Of a stretch of DNA of 64,000 nt, positions 47,424-59,855 are shown piece by piece (positions within the stretch are counted from its first letter, which is position 1; each line of letters opens with the position of its first letter). The stretch comes from Sipunculus nudus (lineage: Eukaryota > Annelida > Sipuncula > Golfingiida > Sipunculidae), in the NCBI GenBank assembly GCA_026874595.1, contig CM049308.1, forward strand, positions 13,290,001 to 13,354,000. Reading direction: 5' to 3'. A program made the translations under genes and the position numbers. The notes under the pieces are model-generated. The model did not search any database. It was not told the origin of the DNA and was given only the letters and a program-made list of their open reading frames with translations.

Positions 47424-47438
47424 GGGGGGGGGGGGGGG
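47424..47438 (+). repeat. Poly-G tract (15 G)
   Basis: An uninterrupted G run in AT-rich DNA. Confidence 0.9.
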
Positions 47439-47639
47439 CAAGGCAGAGGGGAAGCCTACTAGTAGTGGCCCAAGCTGAGCCAAGGCAAGCTGCCTGGAGA
47501 GGGTTACATTACACAAGTGAAGGCTGTACTACTAGGTGGACTTGATGTAAACACCAACTGACATGGTGTATAAAAACTTGAATAAAAGCTTCTCTTTTCA
47601 ATCAATTCCTTTGAAATTTCAGATTTTTAAAGATTAAAT

Positions 47640-47880
47640 CCTTATGTATATATGTTGTGAAAATTAAATCAACAGTGCTTAAAGGGTAAAAATGTGCCGT
47701 AGCCAAGGATGGAAAAAATTAAGGTATTAATTTTTTATTTATGCTAATAACTTAAAAATTTGCAATTTTTAGATCTAATTTTGAGTAAACAATTGAATCT
47801 TGATTAAATAAAGTTATTTCCCTGAAAAAAAAGTCTCTTTTAGTTATTTGACTTATAGTCAGCTGAGCTAAAACCCTCAG
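47640..47880 (+). repeat. Family A repeat, copy with internal deletion
   Basis: Contains the family A start (GTGCCGTAGCCAAGGATGG, a diverged form) and the terminal TCAGCTGAGCTAAAA at about 47860. The middle is missing. Confidence 0.55.
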
Positions 47881-47899
47881 ATTTGTGGTAAAACCGGTT

Positions 47900-48235
47900 G
47901 ATGGTACCAAGGTGTGGTGACCTCATTAAATATGCATGAATTCTGCTGAGCATTTATTTGAGGTGAGGAAACTCTGCTGGTAAATATGTGCGAGTTTCAT
48001 GAAAATCTATAGGAATTTTTGTAAGTCACCATGGTGCCTCCAAAGTGCAGCGACCCCTGACTTCATTAAATATGCATGAATTTTGCTGGAAATCGAACAT
48101 ATGTGAGATTTTTATTGATTAATATTTCTGTTGAGTTTTATCAAAATCTATCATATTCCTCGTAAGATATCGAGGTGATACCACAGAGCAGCCTAGTGAC
48201 CTCTGACCTTATTAAATATGTGCCGATTCACGCTC
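47900..48235 (+). repeat. About 140-bp tandem repeat, 2-3 diverged copies
   Basis: ATTAAATATGCATGAATT recurs at about 47927 and 48065, and as a diverged form at about 48210. Each is followed by TGCTGRGC and TTTCATSAAAATCTAT-like blocks. A related single unit lies at about 45245-45310. Confidence 0.6.
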
Positions 48236-48238
48236 CCG

Positions 48239-48290
48239 AGGCAGCGAAAATCTTGCGCTTCTAAAGAAGCTATCGATTTTCCCGCTGCCT
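48239..48290. repeat. Nested hairpin
   Basis: Outer arms AGGCAGCG and CGCTGCCT, middle arms AAAATC and GATTTT, and inner arms GCTTCT and AGAAGC around AA all pair in register over 52 bases. It lies in a GC-richer patch (about 48230-48560) with no gene recognised. Confidence 0.7.
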
Positions 48291-49034
48291 GCTTTGACCG
48301 TTTATGATGCATTTCAACACCAGATGGCCTGTCTGCTGAAAAAAAATGCTAATGTGACTAGCAGTCAACCAAATGCCAGCCAAAAACACTCGACAGGCAT
48401 CAGGCTCCGCCCAGAAACCACGTGCGGGTCATTCTCTCTGAGCATATACAAACGGTTGCCGGGGCGATGAGCTGTCACTCAAAACGAAATGAACAACAAT
48501 AGCTCCGTGTATTCCTCGCTTGGCTGGGAAACCGTTTTGTCTTCCCGCACAGGGTCTCATCTGATTGAACCAAAATACAGTGCTCCCCTCTGTTGTAGAG
48601 ATTCAGGATACGAGGTCAAAACAAACAGCGCTTAAGATATAGATAGTAGGCATATAGGTAAAGCGCTGTGTAAAGAGCGTAGTGCGGATTTTGCCAATGA
48701 TCGAACTTGGTTGAGATATTCTTTTTTTAAGTAGTTATGATGAGTTGCCCCGAAAACCCATCAATGTTCTTGTAAGTTATCGCAGCGACACTAAAAGTTA
48801 ACAGACAGACGGTGGGTACACCATAATACGTCCTATCATAGACGGGCGTATAAAAAGAGAACAACACAGCCATAAATTTTAACTTTGGTTTATTCCCCAG
48901 TGGTAATGAAACTAAACAAGATACCTTAATCTCAGGTCATGTCACAGGCATTAACAAAATCTACTCAAGTTGGTTAAAGCTATAGTCGTGAGACAGATAG
49001 AAATGTGCTAGGACATGACATCGGCCAGATCTAA

Positions 49035-49233
49035 GACAAAATGTTCATGGACAAAATGCGTCCGGACAAAAAGACCAAAGACAAATTGAACAAAGTGTTG
49101 AGGACAAAATGCCTCAGGACAAAAAGTCCACCGACAGAATGTCTCGAGACAAAACGTCTGCAAACAAAATGTCTAAGGACAAATATCCATAGACACAAGG
49201 TTGCAGGATAATATGTCCACACGCAAAATGCCA
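49035..49233 (+). repeat. 15-bp minisatellite, about 13 diverged units
   Basis: The consensus is GACAAAATGTCTAAG. Unit starts are about 15 bases apart, with one slip near 49095. GACAAAATGTC is itself nearly palindromic. The 68-codon minus-strand frame here simply reads the repeat. Confidence 0.8.
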
Positions 49234-49239
49234 TCATAT

Positions 49240-50401
<1,162 letters not shown>

Positions 50402-50558
50402 ATATATACTTATATTATTATATATATATATATATATGCAGGATAAACCAGGTGGAAAATATATACTAGCAGGACTATTTGAAATGATTAACAATCTGCT
50501 ATATATTTAAAACATATTCCACAATAACAATTATACACAGCATTATATGACATATATA

Positions 50559-50612
<54 letters not shown>

Positions 50613-50619
50613 CTAGAAT

Positions 50620-52370
50620 ATATACACAAGTGTTTATACATACTAGTTGAATTAGGTTCTGAGTGCATTTGAAAGCATGTTGTGTTTCCATTTGTAATGT
50701 GCCTTATAATTGGTTTAATAAACAATTAGGCAATGTGATGCTTCCTGCTCTCATCCAATCATAAGTTGCAGTTCAAACAGAAAATCTGATACCATTGTCC
50801 TCAACTCTTTTTAAACACATACACTTTAAATATTCATGAGATTCAATTGGTCTAAACATTCAGTCAACCATCCAAAAACTATATGGCCCCAATGTCACTC
50901 CATTTTCGATAAGGCAGTTTCATCACACTTATATTAACTTGGCAATTTATTAATGATTATATAACCCCCATCAACCCTGTCAGAGTACCAAAGAACACTC
51001 ACAATATTATACGGATGAATTTGGGGGATGGGGCTTAGGAAACCTTTTTCAGATAGAAAGCATATTCTTACAGTGTTTTTGCCAGAATGAACACTAAACT
51101 CTCCTTTCCTAAGGTTGTGGAATTTTTTTTTTGGTGGGGGGGGGGGGGGGAGGCTTTAGTCATTATAGTCCTCAAAGTTTTGTACAGTCAAACAATATCG
51201 GCAGACCACAAGGACACTGATATCATTTGGCAGTCGGTGAATTTGGCGAATAAATGAGTGGCACAGAATGAGGTTATTCAGCACTTGTGCGTGAACTATG
51301 ATACTAACCGTTCAGTGCTAGGTCCTTTTTGTGCAATGAACCAAAATGTGCAATGAACCGTGGTACCAAAACCATCAAAACCTGGTTACAGAACTACCTC
51401 CTGTTTACAATAAACTTGCATGTAGATGACATTGATTAGTTTCCAAATCTGCAATCTGTTCACACAAGTGACTGCATCATGCAGTGAATGTTCCTATGAG
51501 TCTAAGAAACACATGATTGGCTACAACTGCTTCTTGGCTCACAAGTTGTCCAGGGTCAATCTTGATCTCTCCTATGATACGTTCCAGATAGAGCCTGATT
51601 CAATCTGTAACTGTTTTCTTCAATTTAAAGTACAACCAAGCTTAAAAAAGGGAGTTCAGCGATCCTCCCCTGTGTGGAAAATAATGACACCTCTTCGAAA
51701 TTTGGTAGCCAAGCTCACGTTTTGTGATGTAAAAGCAAAAGCCACAGAAAGCAGGTCAAAGGTAACAAGATAATAAATTGTGGAATGTACTGTCAACTGG
51801 ACAGAATGATGTGAGGGTATTACATGGACTAAGCAGACCCTGGATCAAATTCAAAATAACAAATTTATGAAGAAGCACATGGATAGTATATACATTTGAC
51901 TCTCTAGTGTGTAAATAATTATATATGTATAATATTCCTTTGGGCTTATAGTCATAACAAAGCTAATAAATAGTTTCCATAGGAACACAATAAAGCTAAT
52001 AAATAGTTTCTATGGGAACACCACAGGTATGAATGGTCCACATAAAGACTATTTTTTGTTAAAAAAACCACCTACCTTGTTACATTTACTTTTTCTATGA
52101 GCTGAAGTAATTAGGTTAAAGGTGGTCTCTATCATGCTGCAGGCCAAATTTTACAGTATCTATAAAATAAATCCTCCCCAATAACAACAACACAACTCTT
52201 ACCATTGCTATATATATGATAAAACCCTGCTGTGTTGAAATCACTTGGATATAATAATTGTGCCAAAGTTAATGAGACCACAGGTCAATCATAGAGTGAA
52301 TCCAACTTGTATCAGACACTGGGTGTGTGGACTTTTCAAGTAGCCATTTGACCTCGACAGCAAGGTTTTA
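50620..52370. other. Non-coding stretch with a G tract and a 33-bp duplication
   Basis: Poly-G at 51136-51150. AAAGCTAATAAATAGTTTCY occurs twice at about 51959 and 51992. The 115-codon frame at 51426-51773 shows no known domain and is not called a gene. Confidence 0.4.

Positions 52371-52373
<3 letters not shown>

Positions 52374-52407
<34 letters not shown>
52374..52407. repeat. (TA)n microsatellite
   Basis: Uninterrupted alternating TA. Confidence 0.95.
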
Positions 52408-52411
<4 letters not shown>

Positions 52412-52581
52412 CAGAACTTTTTTTCTTCTTCGTGAACACAACATTCAATACTTTATAGCACCCATCATCAAACGTAATATGTATGTATAAATGGCCCTGC
52501 CATTTAGGATGTGTATGTGATGTGAATTGATGAAAGGTTTCAACTTTGTATCTGTTAAAACAGTATCATGTGTTATTATTA

Positions 52582-52684
52582 CAGTAGAACCTGTGTAATG
52601 TGACCACCCATGGGACTGGCCAAAAGTGTTCTTAATTCACAGGTGGTCTTATTAGATAAGTGGTCTTTTATTCAGGTTCAACTG
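52582..52684. mobile_element. pogo/Tc1-type MITE
   Basis: A 103-bp element with inverted ends CAGTAGAACCTG and CAGGTTCAACTG, one mismatch apart, and subterminal GACCACC/GGTGGTC. It is flanked by TA on both sides (52580-52581, 52685-52686). A CAGT terminus and a TA target are typical of pogo-like members of the Tc1/mariner superfamily. It has no coding capacity. Confidence 0.8.
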
Positions 52685-52689
52685 TAACT

Positions 52690-54000
52690 GGGTAATATTT
52701 CACATAAACAGTTTATTCTTTTATTACGATCTGCTTCACCCAGGAGTAGTTCAAACTTCTGACACCAGATACTAGTAGTGCATGTGAAGCTTGTAACAAG
52801 TGCGGTAACACCGTGATGAACACAAGTCCTTTTACCAGGACAGTGGAGAAGAGGATAAGAATTACCCATTTTAAGAAAACATAACTTTAAACACCAAATA
52901 CTAAATATATACATGTGTGTTTTTTTTACAGAGCTGAGACTATTTTTACTATGGTCCCCCTCCCCCCTCCGAGTCAAATTTACTATATGAAACCAATACA
53001 CAAAATACAATCTCAGCAGCTAAAAGTAAAACAACAGTTTTAATAAACTGTAGAACATGTAACCCAACTGATATTGCCAGGTTCAATGGCAAAAATACTC
53101 ATAATCTCCTATACAGATCTCCATAATCTTTCTGTACATATAATACTATGTCTACTTTGGAAAGAATTCCAATTTCCAAAACAGATCTTTATTATCTCAA
53201 TGCATACATGCATGTTTACAAGTAACTTTTACCAATCCAAGCTCAAACTGAGAGAACACACCTCTGTAACTTTCCAGATACATCTACATTTACACAAATG
53301 GTTTTACTGTTTCTTTTTTAGCAGTTTTATACAGGTACTTAAAAACTTTGATAATTTGTGACAATTAATACCATTAACCAGCATTAAGGCCACACCATTT
53401 CCAAACATAACTATCATCATACATTGCTAAGCTGATCTGATCTATTACAAATGATTCTCAGAAATATCCAAAACGCTTTTATTAACAGATTGACTTGAAA
53501 ATCTCAGTCATGTCAGTGAGTATTTTTTGTTATCCCAGATCTATATGTTTTTTCATAACGTTAAAGTTCTGAACATTACATTTTAATATCAGCTACATTT
53601 TAATAGGTAGCTGGACTGTTCATTCAGTGTTCTGTCCACTTACAACCATGTACAGTCTTGAAACTATCAAACAATTCAGCTAGGTTGCTTCACTGTCATG
53701 TTTTAAATATATAAAATAGATGTGTTTATGGTGAATGAAACTTGACAATTCTACCTGCAGGTCGCCAATTTTTTTTAACTTATGATAAAAAAAGACCCAA
53801 AGAAGACAACAACATTTTGCATGATAGCAATGGGGAGAGAGAAACTGTGACAGGTCCTATATATTATCACTGTTGATCATGATCATTATTTGGTGCATTA
53901 AGAGCAGGCACAGTGTAACTGTGAGTAAACATCTTTAGATCTTTATAGTACTGTAACATCCCTTTTCAACTGAGTATATAAAATTACTGGTACAGTAAAC
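52690..54000 (-). other. Presumed 3' UTR and downstream flank of SLC35B2
   Basis: Sequence downstream of the stop codon on the minus strand. A candidate AATAAA (TTTATT on the plus strand) lies at 53478-53483. The true cleavage site cannot be fixed from sequence. Open frames on either strand here have no known motif. Confidence 0.3.
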
Positions 54001-55145
54001 CTATGCCTTCCCATTAAGTGTTATGGTGGTTGTTTTTGCATTAATGTCAGAATTAATAGATACTGGCTTTTTTGACTTGGATTTTTTGGCAGCTTGGTTG
54101 TAGAAGATTCGCATGAAGATAGCGATAAAAACAATAAAAATTCCGAGGAGGCCCGTGAGAGTGACCGGATGGCTATAGATAAGGCAGGAGAGCAAAATAG
54201 CGAGCCCTTGGCGAATTGTCATGATAATCGTAAAAACAACTGGCCCAAACTGAGAAATAGTGTAAAAGATAAAGAGCTGGCCAGAGGCCGAGCAAATACT
54301 GAGCACAATCACATGAAACATGAATAAAGGGTATTTGGTCATAAAAGCTATGGATTCCATAAATCCTGCCTGCTCAAATAGTGTGATGGAGGTGAAAAGA
54401 ACGGAAAATAAATTCACTCCTACCATCATTTGGATAGAGCTCATTTTGTACTCGCTGAACAACTTGCCTTGCCAGTTTGAAGTAAACGCATCAAACAAGA
54501 GGTAACCGAGGAGCAGAATCAGCCCCGAGAATGTGGTAACCGTTGTACCTTTGTCTGAAGCACCACTCGTTAACAAAAACATACTTACTCCAACAGATAT
54601 CAGAATTGCCGATACATACTCAAACCACTGGTACGTTTTTTGTGAGACTATTTTTCCCATAATCATGACGGGGATAACCTTGGAAGCTTTGGCAAGGACT
54701 TGGGTGGGGAAGCTTACAAATTTAAGTGCTTCATACTGGAACCAGCTGCTCATAATGTTAGAAAAAGAGCTGTATGAATACTTATAAATTGGGGCTTTAT
54801 GGCTTGGGTCTTTCCTTAAAAGAAGTACAATACATCCAATGAGAAATGCTAAGATTCTGTTCATAAACACCAGAAACTGTGAATTTTTGAAATTTTCTCC
54901 TGACTCTGGGTCTTCGTCAGTGTTTCCATATTTATGCGCCATGATTCTCTCCTGTAATACACCCCACGTTAAATACGAGCCCTGGAGGCCCGCTGCACAG
55001 AATAACAGTACCAATGCTTTCCTTGTATTGGAGCGCTCTGGTTCTTGCGTGTCAGATCCTCCCTTGCCACCTTGTTCCAAACTTCCTTTCTCGTCGTTGT
55101 TTCCTGTGACACACTGCATGACAATATTCCTGAAACATCCTGGCT
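54001..55145 (-). CDS. SLC35B2: SLC35B2 (PAPS transporter 1), last coding exon
   Basis: This exon encodes most of the Golgi adenosine 3'-phospho-5'-phosphosulfate transporter. The protein exchanges PAPS into the Golgi lumen for sulfotransferases acting on proteoglycans, glycolipids and tyrosines. The exon starts after a T-rich tract and CAG (acceptor at 55146-55147) and ends at TAG 54001-54003. It adds 381 residues. Family signatures are GSYLTWGVLQERIM, VSFPTQVLAKASKVIPVM, FTSNWQGKLF, ICSASGQLFIFYTISQFG and the FTIIMTIRQ segment. It has about eight or nine hydrophobic segments of the UAA/nucleotide-sugar transporter fold (PF08449). The ATG at 55119 is internal: upstream codons in the same frame connect to the first exon. 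The C-terminus is a short basic and Ser/Thr-rich cytosolic tail. There are no stops or frameshifts, so the gene appears functional. Confidence 0.95.
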
Positions 55146-55568
55146 CTGAAAAAAAGGTGAAATTTTTTCTTAATACATTTTGTAATTTGATTTAAATTTA
55201 TAAACTATAAAAGTAAACTGTCCAATATAAATCATTTATTAATAGATTAACAAAATAAACACAAATATAAAAGCATTACCATTAAACTCTAATTATTGTC
55301 AATACATAACATTCCTATCAGAAACACATATATATACTTAACAGGCCTGCTGACAGACAATACTTAAAAAAAAAGCTTCAAGTCTTTTTGTCAGGGTGGG
55401 TGAGGGGGGGGGGCATTCTTTTAAATTCAGATGAAAAATGACATTATATAACTATATTTATTGACAATGTTTTGAAAAAGGTAGTTACACTTGACATATA
55501 GGGAATTTCTTATCAACATACAGGAATGCTAAGAGAATAAAATTTTTGAAAGAAAATACATGTAATTA

Positions 55569-55903
55569 GGCCAAAATAACGGTAAGGTCCTTGGACACTT
55601 TTTTTAGAAATCAGTGAGCCAGGGCGATTTTTTAAAAACTTTTTTTGTATGATTTGATTAACATGTCATATGATCAGGGAAAAGCATGATAATAACAGAA
55701 TTGTTTTGCTAAACAGGTAAAAGCACTAAATAACAAAGGAAATCTGATCAAAATTGTATTATTTTATTTTTTTGAGAGAAATGTCTGAGTGGCTGGATTT
55801 TAAAATTGGTAACTTTCTATTGAAAACAAAAATAAACAATTTTGATGCAGGGGGTTAAAATTAACATGTGTTGTGCCTGAGAACCCTACCCTTTTTTTTC
55901 ACC
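55569..55903. mobile_element. Harbinger-like MITE, copy 2 (in SLC35B2 intron)
   Basis: A 335-bp sister of 45810-46147, with ends GGCCAAAATAACGGTAAGG and GTGCCTGAGAACCC...CACC. It is flanked by TTA (55566-55568, 55904-55906). The right end has mutated from GGCC to CACC, and the two copies share GGGAAAAGCATGAWAATAAC and GTAAAAGCACT-like internal blocks. Confidence 0.75.
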
Positions 55904-57513
55904 TTAAGCATTTTAATTATTTTACAGACACATAATCAACTTTCTAACCCAGAGTGGTAACCTGTACTACTGCCTACAAATACTTAATATTAAAGAAATA
56001 AATGTCAAGCACTGCATACTTCCAAAAGTTCACAAAGAATTTACTCAGCATCAATTTTCAAATAAACTTTTATTGGCTTTATGAATAAAAATGGTTGCCA
56101 TAATAGTGTATTAAGCTGCCATGACTGGCTTATTTACTCCAAACTGTGATATACTGGATTATTTAATAATTAGAATGACTATGCCTTAAAGGCTGGGTTT
56201 GGGGTTCCTATAGTCTGATATTGATGTCATCTTAAGTGGATAGATATAACATTAGTTCAGATTTTTATCTTAGCCTCAGTCAATATACAATATAATAGTG
56301 TCCCTGATTGTGATATAGGATTATTATTATCATTCTGTGACTCTGTCAAAGTCTTTGGGGTATTCACATCATAACTTCAGATACCTTTTTATCTGTCTTG
56401 TCTAATGCTTCAGATAACCAAATGAATCCAGAACTATACCTGTCCTGCAAGACATCTGCTATAAACCATGAATGTTTGTATGAATAAAAAGTCACTTACC
56501 TGTGTTTAAGAACTATCTAACAGGGACTGAAATCAGGACTAAAATATTTTAAAATTGATAATCTTGTTCATTTGAACATTACTGCCTTGTTATGGCCCCT
56601 ATTGTTACAACCATTTGTAAGGAAATAACAGTTTATGACAATAGGGAACAGTATTACAATACAGGTTGGACAGAATGACCCCTATTGTAATAACCATTTG
56701 TAATGTTATAATCACACGATTACTCTATTGTTATTTAGTCAGGGTGAAGGTGCACAGTATTAAACAGTTATTCACCAACAGTGGGGTACAAACACTTTGC
56801 AACCACCACCCTTAATGTAATAAAAATATTATTACAATTGCATTTGCAATACCTAATGTAATAATTAAAACAATACTGCACGTAATTACAATAGACGATG
56901 AGAAATGGCTAGTGGTTGGCCGATCATCGAGTTTTATCGAAAGTCAGTCGGTTTGCTGCCACTTTTAAGCGCTCGATTACCAAAGGCAACTATCGATTAC
57001 ATCATAATAATGACTGTTTTCTTTGCAAAATGCCTTTTAGTTAAAGGTAAAAATGATTCTTCCATTTTTTTAACCACATTCGCGCTTCATATAATGAGTC
57101 TGTGTTCCCAAATAACTTCCCTATGTAACTGAGTAGATGCAAGAACGGAGGACTTATTAAACTTATTATCTGTGATCTCGCAGGGAGCTGCAGAATTGGC
57201 GGAGAGTTTTCTAACGAGATGTACATGGCAAAATATGGGCGGGAAGACGCTAAAATATTGCATAAATTCTCCAGGTCTCTGCCAATTTTGCGAGATTCTC
57301 TTAGAAATAATCTATTCAACCGATGCCAGGTGCCGCTGTTTAGGCGTCCTTAAAAAATTCTTTGTTGGGGCTTACCCGGCCGGTCGAGTATTTGGATTTC
57401 AGCTGGAATCTTTTTGGACTAGTCTGCAATTTTTTTTTTTTTTATGGTATGATCTGCCCCAAGCGCACCTGGGCCCGTAAAATCTGTCTTCATGTGTTAG
57501 AAAAACAGCCCCT

Positions 57514-57893
57514 TGCCGATGACGAAAAAAACGTGTAAGCTTGCATAATTGGGAAACTGGTTAAACGGTCCAAACGACCGAAATCACAAGTAAAAGGGCT
57601 TTGGGTCTCGAAGTAAGGTCGTTCACAAGGATCAAGTTCGGCTCTCGAATGGCATCGCTGGGTCTCCGCTGCTGGGATCGGTGGAGGAAATGCGGGTTGC
57701 TTCTGGCTTTGTGGCTGTAGATGCTGTAGCTTTCTAACAAGGACAACAACCCAGGGGAGAGGATCCCTGCTTGGCTTGGCGTGGCACTGCCACTGTTGGC
57801 TCAGAGAACATGCTTAAGGAGCGCACAGGGCTGAGGTCTTGACCGCAGCAACCTGTAGCTGCTCGATGAGCGTATACTTCTTTTAGTTGGTTG
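57514..57893 (+). mobile_element. Family C retroposon-like insertion, copy 2
   Basis: A 380-bp block homologous to 10569-10933. It is flanked by a 14-bp direct repeat GAAAAACAGCCCCT (57500-57513 and 57894-57907), the length expected for LINE-mobilised retroposons. It has no poly-A tail. GTTCGGCTCTCGAATGG resembles a Pol III B box, but no matching A box was found. Confidence 0.65.
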
Positions 57894-58136
57894 GAAAAAC
57901 AGCCCCTCTACAGGCCTAACATTCTTAGATGCTCTTAATTTCCGTAATGAAAGATATTACCCGACATTGCCGATCGTTTAATGTGATCCTTAAAATTAGT
58001 CTGATTGTGTCTACATACGTGGAAGATCGTTACACTTGTGCGCGAGAGGAGAATACCTGCCGGGGAAACGCAAGTACAGATTCACAGATAACTGCATATT
58101 TCTTTGATAATTGCATATATTTGTCTGAACCAATTT

Positions 58137-58178
58137 ATAATCGATCATCAGTTTTTGCTCAAACTGATGATCGATTAT
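58137..58178. repeat. Perfect hairpin, 18-bp arms with 6-base loop
   Basis: Positions 58137-58154 and 58161-58178 are exact reverse complements around TTGCTC. The arm contains ATCGATCATCAG; GATCATCGAG-like sequence also occurs near 56922. Confidence 0.9.
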
Positions 58179-58279
58179 GAAAAAGGAACCGAATCCCACC
58201 ACTAGAAATGGCCCATTTGTAACCCCTAACAAAATAATTGTTACAATAGGAAACTTTATGACAATAGGAGTTGTAACAC

Positions 58280-59630
58280 TGCTTCAAGTATTAAACTGAA
58301 GCAGAACAAAGCTTTTTATATATACAATTTTCAAGTATTTTTTCAGTATTAATTCTTCATATGTAAACACTCTTTTTTTATGTGTAACTTTCAGCCCCAT
58401 GTTTAGATGCAGATATTTCACTAATTTTGCCTGATGTAATAAAATATTGAGTATAAAGTTATAGTAACTACGTGACTGATTGATCACAGGGAGTTCAACA
58501 AGTTCTTTATATCGCAGAAGCACAATCTTTTAGTCTGTTTCACCACCTGCTGTCCACATGTTTTTTGTAGATAAATTCTTAAAAGTTTATATTTTTCAAT
58601 AATTTCCTAGAATGACAACCTGGTATGGTTATTTAGAATTTTTCAATAAATCTCAAATCTGTTTTACATCTTTTGAGTCTCGTCACAATGATCTGACAAA
58701 TATGATGTGGTCTTGCAAGAGAAGCACATACTAGCCATCTTTGTTTCAGCTGGTTATATTTTTTTTATTTCTTTTGAATTAGTATGAAGGTCAGACTAAG
58801 ATATAAATGATGTGCCATTATTATACCATCTGCCTTTGATTTATGGTTTATATGCACTGGACATAAGCCATGGGTCAAAACCTGTTGTGGAGACATAAGA
58901 AGAAATCTCTCAGGCACTACTGAGATCTGTATATATTGCCCTCAGTTTGAGGCACTGGCTGGGTTTTGAACCAGGGACCGTGAAGCATTAACCAAAAAAA
59001 ACGAGAAGGTTGATCTGTAGAACAGATCTGGTTTGTCCCCTGCCTATCATGGAAGAGGCCTCTGAAAAGGTTTTGAAAAGCAGTGGAAAAATTTTCGAGA
59101 CACTTTTAAAGTAATGATATGTGTATTGCCAGTATTAAACATTAATGACTATGTGACCTTGAAAACTGTGGCAAGGCCATCCATGTTTAAACTTGACCTA
59201 GCCCTTCGTGAGATGCATGATTAGTCGGTAAATGGTGACTGGCCTCTAATTCTTTTTCAAGTTATATATTATTTTAGAAAGATAGCCTCTGTGATCTTGA
59301 CTAATGCATCCAGTTCATCGTTATTCCAACTTTTTTTTCTCACCCTTTATGTGATGCATCAATGATGTAATTCTAAATGTGGCTCTAACATCATTTGAGC
59401 AAAATCACATCTTTAACCTTGAAAATGTCCCAAGGTAATTAATATTAGAAATTAACAAAGCCCTTCATAAGATGCATCAATGATGCAAGAATGGTGACTA
59501 TAAATCAGTTTGTTTTCGGACGGAGGGACACTGACAATGTCCATGTACACTGTTGACAACCCCTTTGAGGACAACAAGGCTACATTCCAATCCCTTGAAA
59601 ATAAGTGTATTCTTTACCGAGGGAACCCTA
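58280..59630. other. Intronic sequence, nothing further recognised
   Basis: The remainder of the SLC35B2 intron. AT-rich, without conserved frames or clear repeat ends. Confidence 0.4.
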
Positions 59631-59631
59631 C

Positions 59632-59848
59632 CTGCTTTGTCCAAGTAGCCACTGTTTCTGACATAACGAATGATCAGGTAGCCAGGTACGACGATGGTTG
59701 CATAACCAAGCAGGTTCATCAGCAGCCGAACCATCCAGAAGTCCTTCCATTGGCCGAGGATGGAGCTGTCAGCATCTGTTGAGGTTGAGTCACCCGAGAT
59801 GAGCAGCGGTGACACAATCAACAAGATCATGACAGTCAACAGCACCAT
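59632..59848 (-). CDS. SLC35B2: SLC35B2 (PAPS transporter 1), first coding exon
   Basis: Encodes the first 72 residues plus one base of the next codon. It starts with a hydrophobic stretch (MVLLTVMILLIVSP), then a short lumenal loop, then a segment ending LLGYATIVVPGYLIIRYVR, which matches the N-terminal region of animal SLC35B2. With the last exon the protein is 453 residues, close to the roughly 430 of vertebrate family members. The start at 59848 has a good context (AATCATGG). Another in-frame ATG at 59872 is rejected because a likely acceptor (TTTGTAG at 59859-59853) lies between them. That acceptor implies at least one upstream non-coding exon, which I could not locate. Reading past 59632 without splicing gives residues unlike the family. 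Confidence 0.9.
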
Positions 59849-59855
59849 GATTCTA

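Larger units (their letters stand above)
56595..58250. repeat. Region bounded by CCTATTGTTACAA inverted repeats
   Basis: CCTATTGTTACAA at about 56596-56608 has its complement TTGTTACAATAGG at about 58238-58250. Diverged echoes (CCCCTATTGTAATAACC at about 56681, ATGACAATAGG at about 58260) lie nearby. It may be an old DNA-transposon relic split by later insertions, including family C. No transposase frame was seen. Confidence 0.35.
55146..59631 (-). other. SLC35B2: SLC35B2 intron (4486 bp)
   Basis: Minus-strand donor GTAGGG at 59631 and acceptor TTTTTTTCAG at 55146. Joining the exons keeps phase (one base plus two) and restores the conserved residues that straddle the junction. The intron holds a Harbinger-like MITE (55569-55903), a family C retroposon (57514-57893) and several inverted repeats. 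No other gene was seen in it. Confidence 0.85.

Noticed and set aside
51426-51773. 115-codon frame
   Set aside because: No recognisable domain, no splice-site support and no second copy to compare. Length is within chance expectation.
54094-55195. Plus-strand open frames opposite the SLC35B2 exon
   Set aside because: Antisense shadows of a strongly conserved coding exon. They lack any recognisable motif.
57170-57305. Imperfect inverted repeat ATCTCGCA...TGCGAGAT as a regulatory stem
   Set aside because: Arms are interrupted by an 11-base block and have no second example. Kept only as a note.
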